Shown here piece after piece: positions 1-6,577 of a stretch of DNA of 23,905 bases. The number at the start of each line of letters is the position of its first letter. The first letter of the stretch is position 1. The notes under the pieces were generated by a model. The model was not told the DNA's origin. It did not search any database and saw only the letters and a list, made by a program, of their open reading frames with translations. Source of the DNA: Chersky-840 sp036511675 (GTDB lineage Bacteria; Actinomycetota; Acidimicrobiia; Acidimicrobiales; UBA8190); the NCBI GenBank assembly GCA_036511675.1, contig DATCBU010000053.1:1-23905 (forward strand), written 5' to 3'. Both the position numbers and the translations under genes were made by a program.

Positions 1-346
1 CGAAATAATCGCGCCACGCGCAGATCTTGCCATCACGGACCTCGAATGTACCCATGACCGGCAATGCAGCAACCAGGTCTCCGACGGTGAACGTGTCGAT
101 CCGCTCGGTAAGGACGACGTTGTCACGCACGGCCAGGTGAATCGTCTCGATCACTGTGTTTGGAAACATGCCGAAGAAGCCGTCGATGAAGGCGATAGTG
201 GCCTCGATGCCTACCGCAGGATCCATGGGAACGTTGTGGTAGACGACGTCGTCAGTGAAGAACGGACGCAGGGCCTCGGCGTCGTGCTTATGGAAGGTTT
301 CAAGCATCTCTCGAACGACCCGTTCGGCATCCTCGGCAACTCCCAT
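1..346 (-). CDS. Limonene-1,2-epoxide hydrolase-like protein (3' end cut by window edge)
   Basis: The reading frame starts at ATG 346, seven bases after an AGGAG ribosome site, and runs off the left edge after 115 residues (the family is about 150). The family adds water to epoxides in one step inside a small SnoaL/NTF2-like cone. Every signature active-site residue of Rhodococcus limonene epoxide hydrolase has a counterpart: Tyr36-x-Asn38 (YHN), Arg82-x-Asp84 (ERIDTF) and Trp111-x-Asp113 (WRDYF). The Tyr-to-Arg distance of 46 residues equals that in the reference enzyme (53 to 99). It is divergent from a cytochrome P450, which could supply an epoxide; that link is inference. The substrate may be a terpene, sterol or fatty epoxide and cannot be read from sequence. 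A non-catalytic SnoaL-like protein is the alternative, made unlikely by the intact residues. Confidence 0.85.
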   Translation of the reverse strand, partial: MGVAEDAERVVREMLETFHKHDAEALRPFFTDDVVYHNVPMDPAVGIEATIAFIDGFFGMFPNTVIETIHLAVRDNVVLTERIDTFTVGDLVAALPVMGTFEVRDGKICAWRDYF

Positions 347-627
347 GGCTATCTCCTGGGTGGGCGGCCTGACGGGTTCAAGATAGCGGATCCCACGTCT
401 CGATCCGACGGTGTCGGTGAGCCCAGTCTTCAAAGGGTTCTTCCGCTCCGACAGGCGGCCTCGCGTCCTCCCCAAGGCGAGCAGCTCGCAGCGTCAACTA
501 CCGTGAGGCTCCCAAGGAAAAGCCCCTTGACCACCGCCGAGATGGCGATGGTGTTCACCGGAGTGCTGAACCAGACGGTGCCGGCTCAGCGTCTATCGCT
601 CGGGGCAGCAGAGGTGGGAGGTATCAG

Positions 628-1848
628 GTGACCCACGGGATTGCCGGAACGATGTTGCTCGATTCGGCCGTGATCGACGATCCCTATCCCTTCTACCGGC
701 AGCTTCACTCCTTGGCACCAGTATGGGAGATCGCCGATACGGGTTTGTTCGCTATAAGCACGTTCGAGCTCGTGGCCGAGGCAGCGAGCCGCGTTGAGGA
801 CTTCTCTTCGAACATCAACTTTCTCCTCTACCGAGACGATGCCGGTCTCCCCTGCCGTCTTCCTTTCGGAGACGCCGGTGTCCAGGCGCTCGCTACCGCC
901 GATCCGCCCACGCACTCCTTGCACCGGAGCACCGTGTTTCCTGAACTCGTCGCCACACGCATGGCTGAGCTCGAGCCCGACATCGTGGATCTCGCCCACG
1001 CCTGTGTGAAGCGAGCGCAGGAACAGGGGACCGTCGAGTTCATGAGCGAGGTCGCCAACGTAGTGCCAATCAGCATAATTAGTCGTCTCATAGGGTTTCG
1101 CGACAGCAACATCAACCAGCTCCTGACAGCGGCATTCGATTCCACAGCATTGCTCGGTTCGACCCTGGCGCTCGTTGACTTGATGGAGATCATTGGCCGC
1201 GTCGGGGATATTCAGACTTGGCTCGCCGATCAACTCTCGTGGGCTATCAACAGTCCAGATGAGAACCTTCTCGGTGCCGTCGCCCGAGGCGTGCGGGACG
1301 AGGTGTTCAGCGACGCCGAGGCCCTCGCCGTCCTGCACACGCTGTTGAGCGCGGGGGGTGAGTCCACCACGAGCCTGCTCGGCAACGCGGTACGGGTTCT
1401 TGCCGAGAACCCCGAACTTCAGGAGCAGCTCCGCCAGAACCCGGGTCGGATTCCGGTCTTCGTCGAAGAGGTGCTACGCATCGAACCGCCCTTTCGCTAC
1501 CACATGCGTGTCACACCCTGGGATACGACCCTCGGTGGTGTCGACATCCCGGCCGGGTCAACTGTGTTGTTGCTGTGGGGAGCTGCCAACCGCGACGCCT
1601 CGATATTCGAGCGACCGAACGAGATCGACCTAGAGCGCCAGGTCCCGCGTCGTCATGTTGCATTCGGCCGGGGCATTCACCACTGTGTCGGAGCGCCCCT
1701 GGCCCGCATCGAAGCACGTATCGTCCTGACCGTGCTTCTCGAACGCACCATGGAGATCGCCCTTGAGGCTGGTCAAGCGCCTCAATGGGCCAACAGCCTC
1801 ATGGTTCGCCGCCACGAGCGGCTGCCAGTACGGCTTGTACCTCGATGA
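628..1848 (+). CDS. Cytochrome P450 monooxygenase
   Basis: This is a complete soluble bacterial class I P450 of 406 residues, starting at GTG 628 behind GGGAGG. Visible landmarks are the I-helix oxygen-activation motif AGGESTT (242-248), the K-helix ExxR (EVLR, 281-284), and the heme loop FGRGIHHCVGAPLAR (346-360) with Cys353 as axial thiolate. In the I-helix the usual Asp-Thr pair reads Glu-Ser/Thr. The enzyme needs a ferredoxin and reductase, neither of which is encoded nearby. The gene is divergent from the epoxide hydrolase across 281 bp in which I see no other convincing gene. Substrate is unknown; many actinobacterial P450s of this length act on terpenes, sterols or fatty acids. Base composition here looks less GC-rich than in the genes to the right, which fits an acquired segment. 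Confidence 0.93.
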   Translation: MTHGIAGTMLLDSAVIDDPYPFYRQLHSLAPVWEIADTGLFAISTFELVAEAASRVEDFSSNINFLLYRDDAGLPCRLPFGDAGVQALATADPPTHSLHRSTVFPELVATRMAELEPDIVDLAHACVKRAQEQGTVEFMSEVANVVPISIISRLIGFRDSNINQLLTAAFDSTALLGSTLALVDLMEIIGRVGDIQTWLADQLSWAINSPDENLLGAVARGVRDEVFSDAEALAVLHTLLSAGGESTTSLLGNAVRVLAENPELQEQLRQNPGRIPVFVEEVLRIEPPFRYHMRVTPWDTTLGGVDIPAGSTVLLLWGAANRDASIFERPNEIDLERQVPRRHVAFGRGIHHCVGAPLARIEARIVLTVLLERTMEIALEAGQAPQWANSLMVRRHERLPVRLVPR

Positions 1849-2318
1849 TTCGCACCCCGATGCCACAAGGACCCCACATGCAAGTTGGGTGGAGGGCACC
1901 GTTATCGGCGGTTCAGGCCGTGGCGACGATCTACCCCGTGTTCCGTGTCGAACATCTGTAGGGACTGGAATGACAGAGCCGCTCTCAACCCACTACACCA
2001 CGACAGCTGAGGGGACGTATCTCGCCTACCAGGTCCCGGGAAATTGCCCCATGGACCTAGTGATTCCCATAACGGACGCCGATCCCGGTAACCGCCGGCG
2101 AGAAGCTCCAGGTCAATTGCAACATACGCCCCCCGTCTCGCTCAGGAGTTGCCCATTCTGCGCAAGGCTCCGCCTCACTTCGTGACCTGGGGAGACGGGT
2201 CCTCCGATGAGATGTGCATTTGGACTGGCGTGGACATCAGCGTCCATGCCGAAATCCCACAGCCTGCTCTGATTCGCCACCGGATCGACGCCCTGGCGTC
2301 GATGCCGACCTCGAAGCC
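1849..2318. other. Gene-poor stretch with decayed coding sequence
   Basis: These 470 bp hold no intact gene that I can support. Open frames on both strands are short and lack family signatures. The only recognisable piece is a cyclase/hydrolase-like N-terminus near 1970 (listed separately). A second plus-strand open stretch from about 2125 in another frame (APRLAQELPILRKAPPHF...) could be frameshifted continuation of the same relic, but I could not match it to anything with confidence. Confidence 0.5.
1970..2083 (+). pseudogene. Possible N-terminal relic of an alpha/beta-hydrolase adenylate cyclase
   Basis: From ATG 1970 the frame reads MTEPLSTHYTTTAEGTYLAY and then QVPGNCPMDLVIP. Actinobacterial hydrolase-cyclase fusion proteins typically begin with a stretch of the form TRYAxSGDVxIAYQVxGDGPxDLVxVPG, and the spacing of Y, AYQV, G, P and DLV matches. 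After about 38 residues the similarity stops and the frame closes at 2185, so at most a small piece of a protein of several hundred residues remains. A chance resemblance or an unrelated small protein is possible. The call is from remembered family sequence, not from an alignment. Confidence 0.3.
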
Positions 2319-2594
2319 TTATCCCTCGATCACGTTGTGCACATTCGCCACCATCGGCTCGCGCAATTCGACCCCGGCGGCGGCGAGGATCGGTAGAAGA
2401 CTCGCCCCGAAGGCCTCGAAGTCCTCCTGCGACTCCCACACATCGAACACCTGGATCTCGCCGTTGGATTCGAGGGCGACGTGGAGGGTTCGACCCTTGG
2501 GGGCTCCTGCACCGGCGGCGACGAGCTGCTTGATCACCGAGTCATATTTGTCCGGAGTGAACCCACCGTGCACGATATAAAAGCCCAGTGCCAT
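2319..2594 (-). CDS. Small dimeric alpha/beta-barrel-like protein
   Basis: A 91-residue protein starting at ATG 2594 with GGGAGG upstream. It begins MALGFYIVHGGFTPDKYDSV and continues through LHVALESNGEIQVFDVWES and then EDFEAFGASLLPILAAAGV. The pattern (strand, helix, strand, then a FDVWES-type strand and an F-x-x-F helix) is that of small ferredoxin-like dimeric barrel proteins related to antibiotic-biosynthesis monooxygenases. I see no catalytic residue that fixes a reaction. It lies on the minus strand downstream of the 143-residue unknown gene, separated by a hairpin, so it probably has its own promoter. A longer frame from an upstream start exists but has a worse ribosome site. Function is not assigned. 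Confidence 0.7.
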   Translation of the reverse strand: MALGFYIVHGGFTPDKYDSVIKQLVAAGAGAPKGRTLHVALESNGEIQVFDVWESQEDFEAFGASLLPILAAAGVELREPMVANVHNVIEG

Positions 2595-2618
2595 GCGAAC
2601 CGACCTCCCTGGTAATTG

Positions 2619-2646
2619 AATGTAAGGCTGCAACCTAATACGACAC
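2619..2646 (-). promoter_or_regulatory. Candidate promoter of the small barrel gene
   Basis: On the minus strand a GTGTCG hexamer and a TACATT hexamer (fits TAnnnT) are separated by 16 bases. The -10 lies 24 bases upstream of the start codon, leaving room for the GGGAGG ribosome site. The -35 is weak. Confidence 0.25.
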
Positions 2647-2666
2647 GGAGGGGACCGCTACGGCCC

Positions 2667-2685
2667 GACCGGCGACCTGCCGGTC
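2667..2685 (-). terminator. Hairpin after the 143-residue unknown gene
   Basis: GACCGGC and GCCGGTC form a perfect 7-bp stem with a 5-base loop, one base beyond the stop codon of the minus-strand gene starting at 3118. There is no T-run, so it would be a U-less hairpin of the kind common in GC-rich actinobacteria. Confidence 0.4.
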
Positions 2686-2686
2686 C

Positions 2687-3118
2687 CTACAGGAACTTGC
2701 GCTCGATCTCGGCAAAGAACGCCTTGGAGAGGCGCGTGAAATCCCGGGCGGTGAGATTGATGGGATCGCCGATGCGCAGCTTCAGCACCGACTCGTCAGG
2801 AATCAGCCTGATCACGGTGCTGTCACGCAGGATCCCGTTGTTGTTCATCAACGAGTCGCACAGCATTGCGACCTCGTTGAGGGGATTGCCATCCTTGCCC
2901 GCCACCATGCGGACCCTGTGGACGAAGTAGCGGTCGAGAACAATGGTCATGTTGTTGAAGAAGCGTCTCTCGAAGGCCTCGAGGGCGGCAGCTCCCTTCT
3001 TGTCCTTCGTGGCGCTTTCAACACCCTTCACGAGGGCGGTGTAGGCGGCGAGCTGCTGTCTGACCGCGCTCTTGCAGTTGTCCAGCTCTTCGTGGGCATA
3101 GCTGTTGCGACCGAGCAT
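2687..3118 (-). CDS. Conserved hypothetical protein, 143 residues
   Basis: The frame starts MLGRNSYAHEELDNCKSAV at ATG 3118, with AAGGGA upstream, and ends at 2687. I recall near-identical proteins in other actinobacteria with the same landmarks (MLGRNSY near the N-terminus, FFNNMTIVLDRYFVHRVRM in the middle, DGNPLNEVAMLCDSLMNN, then an LTARDFxRLSxAFFAEIExxFL end), but no known function. The protein looks soluble and mostly helical: no signal peptide, no membrane segment, no Cys cluster. The strongly conserved FVHRVRM and NPLNEV segments suggest a ligand or partner site. It sits between two small barrel proteins on the same strand, which may be accidental. Confidence 0.8.
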   Translation of the reverse strand: MLGRNSYAHEELDNCKSAVRQQLAAYTALVKGVESATKDKKGAAALEAFERRFFNNMTIVLDRYFVHRVRMVAGKDGNPLNEVAMLCDSLMNNNGILRDSTVIRLIPDESVLKLRIGDPINLTARDFTRLSKAFFAEIERKFL

Positions 3119-3261
3119 AGAACGACAATCCCTTCGTCGTGGTCCGGTGAGGTCGGCACCCTACAGCGAGACCGATCGATCCAGAGACGAACGGGGCGCG
3201 CCGAAATCGTCAGGCTCAACGCATGAATCGCGTGACCCGACCCTGGCCCGTTGTGAGACCG

Positions 3262-3558
3262 TCAGACCGTGACCAGTGGCTCATAGTGCTCCACGTTCGG
3301 GAACGGGTCGTAAAAGTGATGCAGAAGTCGGCGCCACTCCTGGTACTCCCCCGATCCCCGAAAACCTTCGGTGTGGTCCTCGAGCCGGTCCCATTCCACC
3401 AGGAACAGATAACGCGACGGGCTCTCGAGACACCGGTCCAGTCGCAACGACCTGAACCCCGGCATCGAGGAGACGATGCCCTTGGCCACCTCGAACGCCT
3501 CTTCGAAGCGTTGCTCTTCCCCCGTTCTCACATCGAGACAGGCGTGTTCGAGAATCAT
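3262..3558 (-). CDS. Antibiotic biosynthesis monooxygenase (ABM) domain protein
   Basis: I chose ATG 3558 (MILEHACLDVRTGEEQRFEE), which has an AGGATGGGGAC ribosome site and gives 98 residues, the usual ABM length. A longer upstream frame would add a low-complexity Arg-rich tail. The fold signature is visible: first strand ILEHACLDV, helix with FEEAFEVAKGIVSSMPGFRS, strand YLFLVEWDRLEDHTEGF, then the EYQEWRRLLHHFYDPFPNVEHYEP tail typical of this subfamily. Members act as cofactor-independent oxygenases or as structural dimers; the motif does not decide which. About 140 bp separate it from the upstream end of the 143-residue unknown gene. Confidence 0.8.
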   Translation of the reverse strand: MILEHACLDVRTGEEQRFEEAFEVAKGIVSSMPGFRSLRLDRCLESPSRYLFLVEWDRLEDHTEGFRGSGEYQEWRRLLHHFYDPFPNVEHYEPLVTV

Positions 3559-3768
3559 GTCCCCATCCTGCCCCAAGGCGCGCCATCGGGCACCTCGGCG
3601 TTCGAGCTCTCGATGAGCACGCACCACCACCATGTCGACGACGAACGAACGGTGCCTGCTTCAGGGCCTTCGGACCCACCACATGTGACCCCGGCGGGAA
3701 GGGCCCCGATCACCGGTGCGGTGTGTGGGCACTGGCCCAGCACCGATGGCCTCGGCGGCGCTGTCCCG

Positions 3769-3774
3769 TAGTCT
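3769..3774 (+). promoter_or_regulatory. Candidate -10 element for the lipoprotein hydrolase operon
   Basis: TAGTCT fits TAnnnT and ends 9 bases before ATG 3784, which would give a leaderless or nearly leaderless mRNA. It would explain the absence of a ribosome site before that ATG. No good -35 is visible. Confidence 0.25.
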
Positions 3775-3783
3775 CTCCGGATC

Positions 3784-4947
3784 ATGTCCGTAGGCATCCT
3801 GGGTCGAGCACGCCGGGGGAAGATGCGACGCACGTCCTTGCTGGCGGCGACCCTGGCCGTCCTGGCCATCCTGGCCACCGGGTGTTCCACCTCGACGACG
3901 GTGGCCCCCCCGGGCTACGCCCATGCCGGGCCCTATGCGGTGGGAGCGACCACCCTCGATCTCGGCAGTGCCGGCCCGAAACTCGGGGAACGGCTGGCGA
4001 CGGTGTTCTACCCCGCCGACGCCTCGAGGCTCGGCGGACACCCCCTCTTCAGCTACCAGATCGAGGCGCCGCTGCCAGCCGTGCTCCGGGCCATCGTTCC
4101 GCCCAAGTACAACAGCACCACGGTCGTCGACGCCCATGTGGGAGCGCCGGGCTCTCCTCACGGGCCGTTCCCGATCGTGCTCTTCAGCCACGGTTTCGCC
4201 GCTTCCCGGCTCTATTACTCTCACCTTCTCGTCGGGATCGCCTCGTGGGGGTTCGTGGTGGTCTCAGCCGACTACCTCGAGCGCGGGCTTCTGGCCCAGG
4301 CCACGCACCCCGATGTGCCGAGCACCCCCGCCCGAGACCTCGAGACCATGTTCTCCTCGCTCGCCGCCACCGAGAAGGCCTCGGCGCAGCGCAGCTCCTC
4401 GCTCTACCGCCTCGCCGATCCCCACCAGGTGGCCGCGGTCGGCCATTCCGCCGGCGGCCAGACCGCGTTCGACGCTTTGAAGGACCCCCGGGTCAAAGTG
4501 GCCGTGGGATGGGCACCGGTGGGACCGTCGGGTCCACCGTCGCACAAGCCGGCGATGATCATCGGCGCTCGGGGTGACATCGCCCTCACCCCGTCGACGC
4601 TCACCCACGAATTCAAGACGTTCCCGGGACCGACGCAATTCGTGGAGATCTCCGGCGAGGGCCATAACACCTACACCGATATCTGCACGGCCATCCGCGG
4701 CGGAACGGGTGGGCTCGTGGGCTTCGCCGAGACGGTCCACCTGGTCAGCCCCGAGCTGGCCAAGCTGGGCAACAACGGCTGTAACCCCAACGACATTCCC
4801 CCGCAGCGCTTCCGGCCGATCGTGCAGTACTACACCGTGGCCGAGCTGCGTGCCGGGCTCGGGCTCGACAAAACCTCCGCCGGCCTGGCCGCGGCCTTGC
4901 CCAAGCAGTTCCCCGGCTTCGTCATCACCTACCGGCACCACAGTTGA
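3784..4947 (+). CDS. Lipoprotein alpha/beta hydrolase (chlorophyllase / PAF-acetylhydrolase-like)
   Basis: The 387-residue product has a signal peptide ending in a lipobox LATGC, with Cys34 as the lipidation site, so it is predicted to be anchored outside the membrane. The fold landmarks are the oxyanion-hole segment FSHGF (134-138), the nucleophile elbow GHSAGG (220-225, Ser222), a candidate acid in GARGD (Asp265) and the catalytic His in GEGHN (His294). This is the layout of the chlorophyllase, dienelactone-hydrolase and platelet-activating-factor acetylhydrolase group of esterases. The substrate is unknown; exported members cleave esters of lipids or polyesters. An alternative start at ATG 3823 gives a shorter signal peptide with GGGGGAAG directly upstream. 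It is first in an operon with TMEM175 and DUF2127 genes, 25 bp ahead of the next. Confidence 0.87.
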   Translation: MSVGILGRARRGKMRRTSLLAATLAVLAILATGCSTSTTVAPPGYAHAGPYAVGATTLDLGSAGPKLGERLATVFYPADASRLGGHPLFSYQIEAPLPAVLRAIVPPKYNSTTVVDAHVGAPGSPHGPFPIVLFSHGFAASRLYYSHLLVGIASWGFVVVSADYLERGLLAQATHPDVPSTPARDLETMFSSLAATEKASAQRSSSLYRLADPHQVAAVGHSAGGQTAFDALKDPRVKVAVGWAPVGPSGPPSHKPAMIIGARGDIALTPSTLTHEFKTFPGPTQFVEISGEGHNTYTDICTAIRGGTGGLVGFAETVHLVSPELAKLGNNGCNPNDIPPQRFRPIVQYYTVAELRAGLGLDKTSAGLAAALPKQFPGFVITYRHHS

Positions 4948-4972
4948 CCTACTGAGTCGGGACGTCACCACC

Positions 4973-5587
4973 ATGAGCAAAGAACGGCTCGAGGCCTTCA
5001 GCGACGGTGTCTTCGCCATCGCCATCACCTTGCTGGTCCTCACCATCGGGCAACCCACCAAGTACACCGATCTCGCCCACCAATTGGGATTGCGGTGGCC
5101 GTCGCTGGCCGCCTACGTCGTCAGCTTCATCGTGATCGGGATCATGTGGTTGAACCACCACACCATCTTCACCCACCTCGACCACATCGATCGCGGCCTG
5201 TTCTACCTGAACCTCCTCCTCCTCATGACGATCGTCTTCATCCCCTATCCGACCGGCGTACTCGGCGAGGCCTTGCGACGCGGGGTGGGGGCCCGCACCG
5301 CCGCCGTCTTCTACACCGCCATCATGGCCATCAACGCCTCTGTATGGGCCGCCCTGTGGTTGTATGCCTCTGTGGGCCGCCGGTTGCTGCGCGCCGAATT
5401 CCCCGAGGCCCAACGGTCCATGGCCACGGTCCTGTTCATCGCCGGGGCCTTCGTCTACACGGCCTCGATCGGTGTGGCGTTCATCAACGCGTATCTCACT
5501 CTCGCCGTCCAGGGCGTCCTGGCGCTGTACTACGCCCTCGACCCCATCGCCCGGCGGACCCGGCGCCAACAGGTCGCGTCGCCATGA
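4973..5587 (+). CDS. TMEM175-family potassium channel (DUF1211)
   Basis: The protein starts MSKERLEAFSDGVFAIAITL at ATG 4973 and has 204 residues. R5xxxFSD (R5, F9-S10-D11) followed by a hydrophobic first helix is the hallmark of bacterial TMEM175, a tetrameric six-helix potassium channel that lacks the TVGYG filter and uses hydrophobic residues of the first helix as a gate. About six hydrophobic segments are visible, including SLAAYVVSFIVIGIMWLNHH (second helix, with the conserved WLNHH). Only a weak GGGA precedes the start. Its stop overlaps the start of the DUF2127 gene as ATGA, so the two are probably translated together. Confidence 0.92.
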   Translation: MSKERLEAFSDGVFAIAITLLVLTIGQPTKYTDLAHQLGLRWPSLAAYVVSFIVIGIMWLNHHTIFTHLDHIDRGLFYLNLLLLMTIVFIPYPTGVLGEALRRGVGARTAAVFYTAIMAINASVWAALWLYASVGRRLLRAEFPEAQRSMATVLFIAGAFVYTASIGVAFINAYLTLAVQGVLALYYALDPIARRTRRQQVASP

Positions 5588-6357
5588 AGTCCCGCCCACC
5601 GAATCGCTACGAGCTGCTCACCTGTGGCTGGATGGGTCACATCCTGGTGGGGACCGACGCCGCCGAGGTGTCCGACGCCGACCCCGTGCTCCTACGCGAG
5701 TACGGCGGGCTGCGGTGGCACCACTGCCTCCGTTGCGAAAGCTGGGTCCCCCGACCCCCACCACAGCATCCGACCCGCCAGCACGTCCCGGTCCGCGACG
5801 ACGTCGAGCTGCCTCTGCGGGGCCCCCTGTTGCGCGACCGCTATGTGCTCCGGCTCATCGCCCTCGACCGCGCCGTGCACGTCGTCCTGTTGGCGTCGCT
5901 CGCCTTCGTCATCTTCTTCTTCGTGGGAAACCACGCCGCCCTCCAGCGCGACTACAACCAGATCATCCAGGCGTTCGGCGGCCCGTCGAAAGCCCATCCC
6001 TTCCTGGGGCGCTTCCGGCACTACTTCACCATCACGCCCCGGCATCTCGACGAGGCCGGGGCGGGCGTGGCCGCCTTCGCCGCCCTCGAGGCGGTCGAGA
6101 TGGTCGGCTTGTGGTTCGCCAAGCGGTGGGCGGAGTACCTCACGTTCATCGCCACCGCCGCCCTCCTGCCGTTGGAGGTCTACGAGCTGACCTCGGGCGT
6201 CAGTGTGCTGAAGCTCGTGACCTTCGTGATCAATCTCGCCATCGCTCTCTACCTGTTGTGGGCCAAGCGCTTGTTCGGGCTCCACGGCGGGGGCCGGGCC
6301 GAAGAACAACGCCGTCGTGCCGCCAGTGACTGGGGACCTCTCGAAGCGGGCCTGTGA
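5584..6357 (+). CDS. DUF2127 membrane protein with N-terminal Cys/His segment
   Basis: The start ATG 5584 overlaps the stop of the TMEM175 gene (ATGA). The product has 257 residues. The DUF2127 part runs from about residue 88: LIALDRAVHVVLLASLAF, then AAFAALEAVEMVGLWFAKRW, then TAALLPLEVYELTSG and VINLAIALYLLWAKRLF, giving four predicted membrane helices near 97-114, 158-178, 183-200 and 208-226. Most members consist of that region alone. Here about 85 extra N-terminal residues carry Cys14, His46-His47, Cys48 and Cys51 (HHCLRC), which could form a small metal site. The family has no established biochemical role. Operon position suggests a membrane function linked to its TMEM175 partner; this is inference. 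Confidence 0.87.
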   Translation: MKSRPPNRYELLTCGWMGHILVGTDAAEVSDADPVLLREYGGLRWHHCLRCESWVPRPPPQHPTRQHVPVRDDVELPLRGPLLRDRYVLRLIALDRAVHVVLLASLAFVIFFFVGNHAALQRDYNQIIQAFGGPSKAHPFLGRFRHYFTITPRHLDEAGAGVAAFAALEAVEMVGLWFAKRWAEYLTFIATAALLPLEVYELTSGVSVLKLVTFVINLAIALYLLWAKRLFGLHGGGRAEEQRRRAASDWGPLEAGL

Positions 6358-6370
6358 TGACAAGTCCCCG

Positions 6371-6399
6371 TTGCAACTCGGTCCCTTGTTGTACAAGAT
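6371..6399 (+). promoter_or_regulatory. Candidate glnII promoter
   Basis: TTGCAA and CAAGAT are separated by 17 bases and lie upstream of the GlnR-like motif. The -35 matches 4 of 6 consensus bases, the -10 only 3 of 6. A start site nearer the gene is equally possible. Confidence 0.2.
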
Positions 6400-6459
6400 A
6401 CCGCTCCGGGCGGCCGGCGCAAGGGGTGGAGCGTGCCTGGGGGCGGGCAACCACGACGC

Positions 6460-6497
6460 GTTACGGGGCGTTCACAACCCCGAAACGGAGGCGACAC
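6460..6497 (+). promoter_or_regulatory. GlnR-like nitrogen operator upstream of glnII
   Basis: Four pentamers, GTTAC, TTCAC, GAAAC and GACAC, start at 6460, 6471, 6482 and 6493, exactly 11 bp apart, and each ends in AC. Actinobacterial GlnR sites are built from alternating GTnAC and GAAAC boxes with 6-bp gaps, and glnII is a classic GlnR target. The first box is a perfect GTnAC and the third a perfect GAAAC, but the order is not canonical. The site ends 80 bp before the glnII start. Confidence 0.45.
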
Positions 6498-6577
6498 ACG
6501 GCGCTGGCAGGGTGTCGGTGTTTGACGTGCTCGAATGCACGCCTGACGTTCAGCCGACCGCGGGAGGACCCAACGCC

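Noticed and set aside
137..631. Plus-strand open frame leading up to the P450
   Set aside because: Its first 200 bases are antisense to the epoxide hydrolase active-site region, and no signature is seen in the remainder.
6317..6577. N-terminal extension of glutamine synthetase
   Set aside because: ATG 6578 has a strong ribosome site and gives the normal GSII length; the upstream frame overlaps the DUF2127 gene and carries the regulatory motif.
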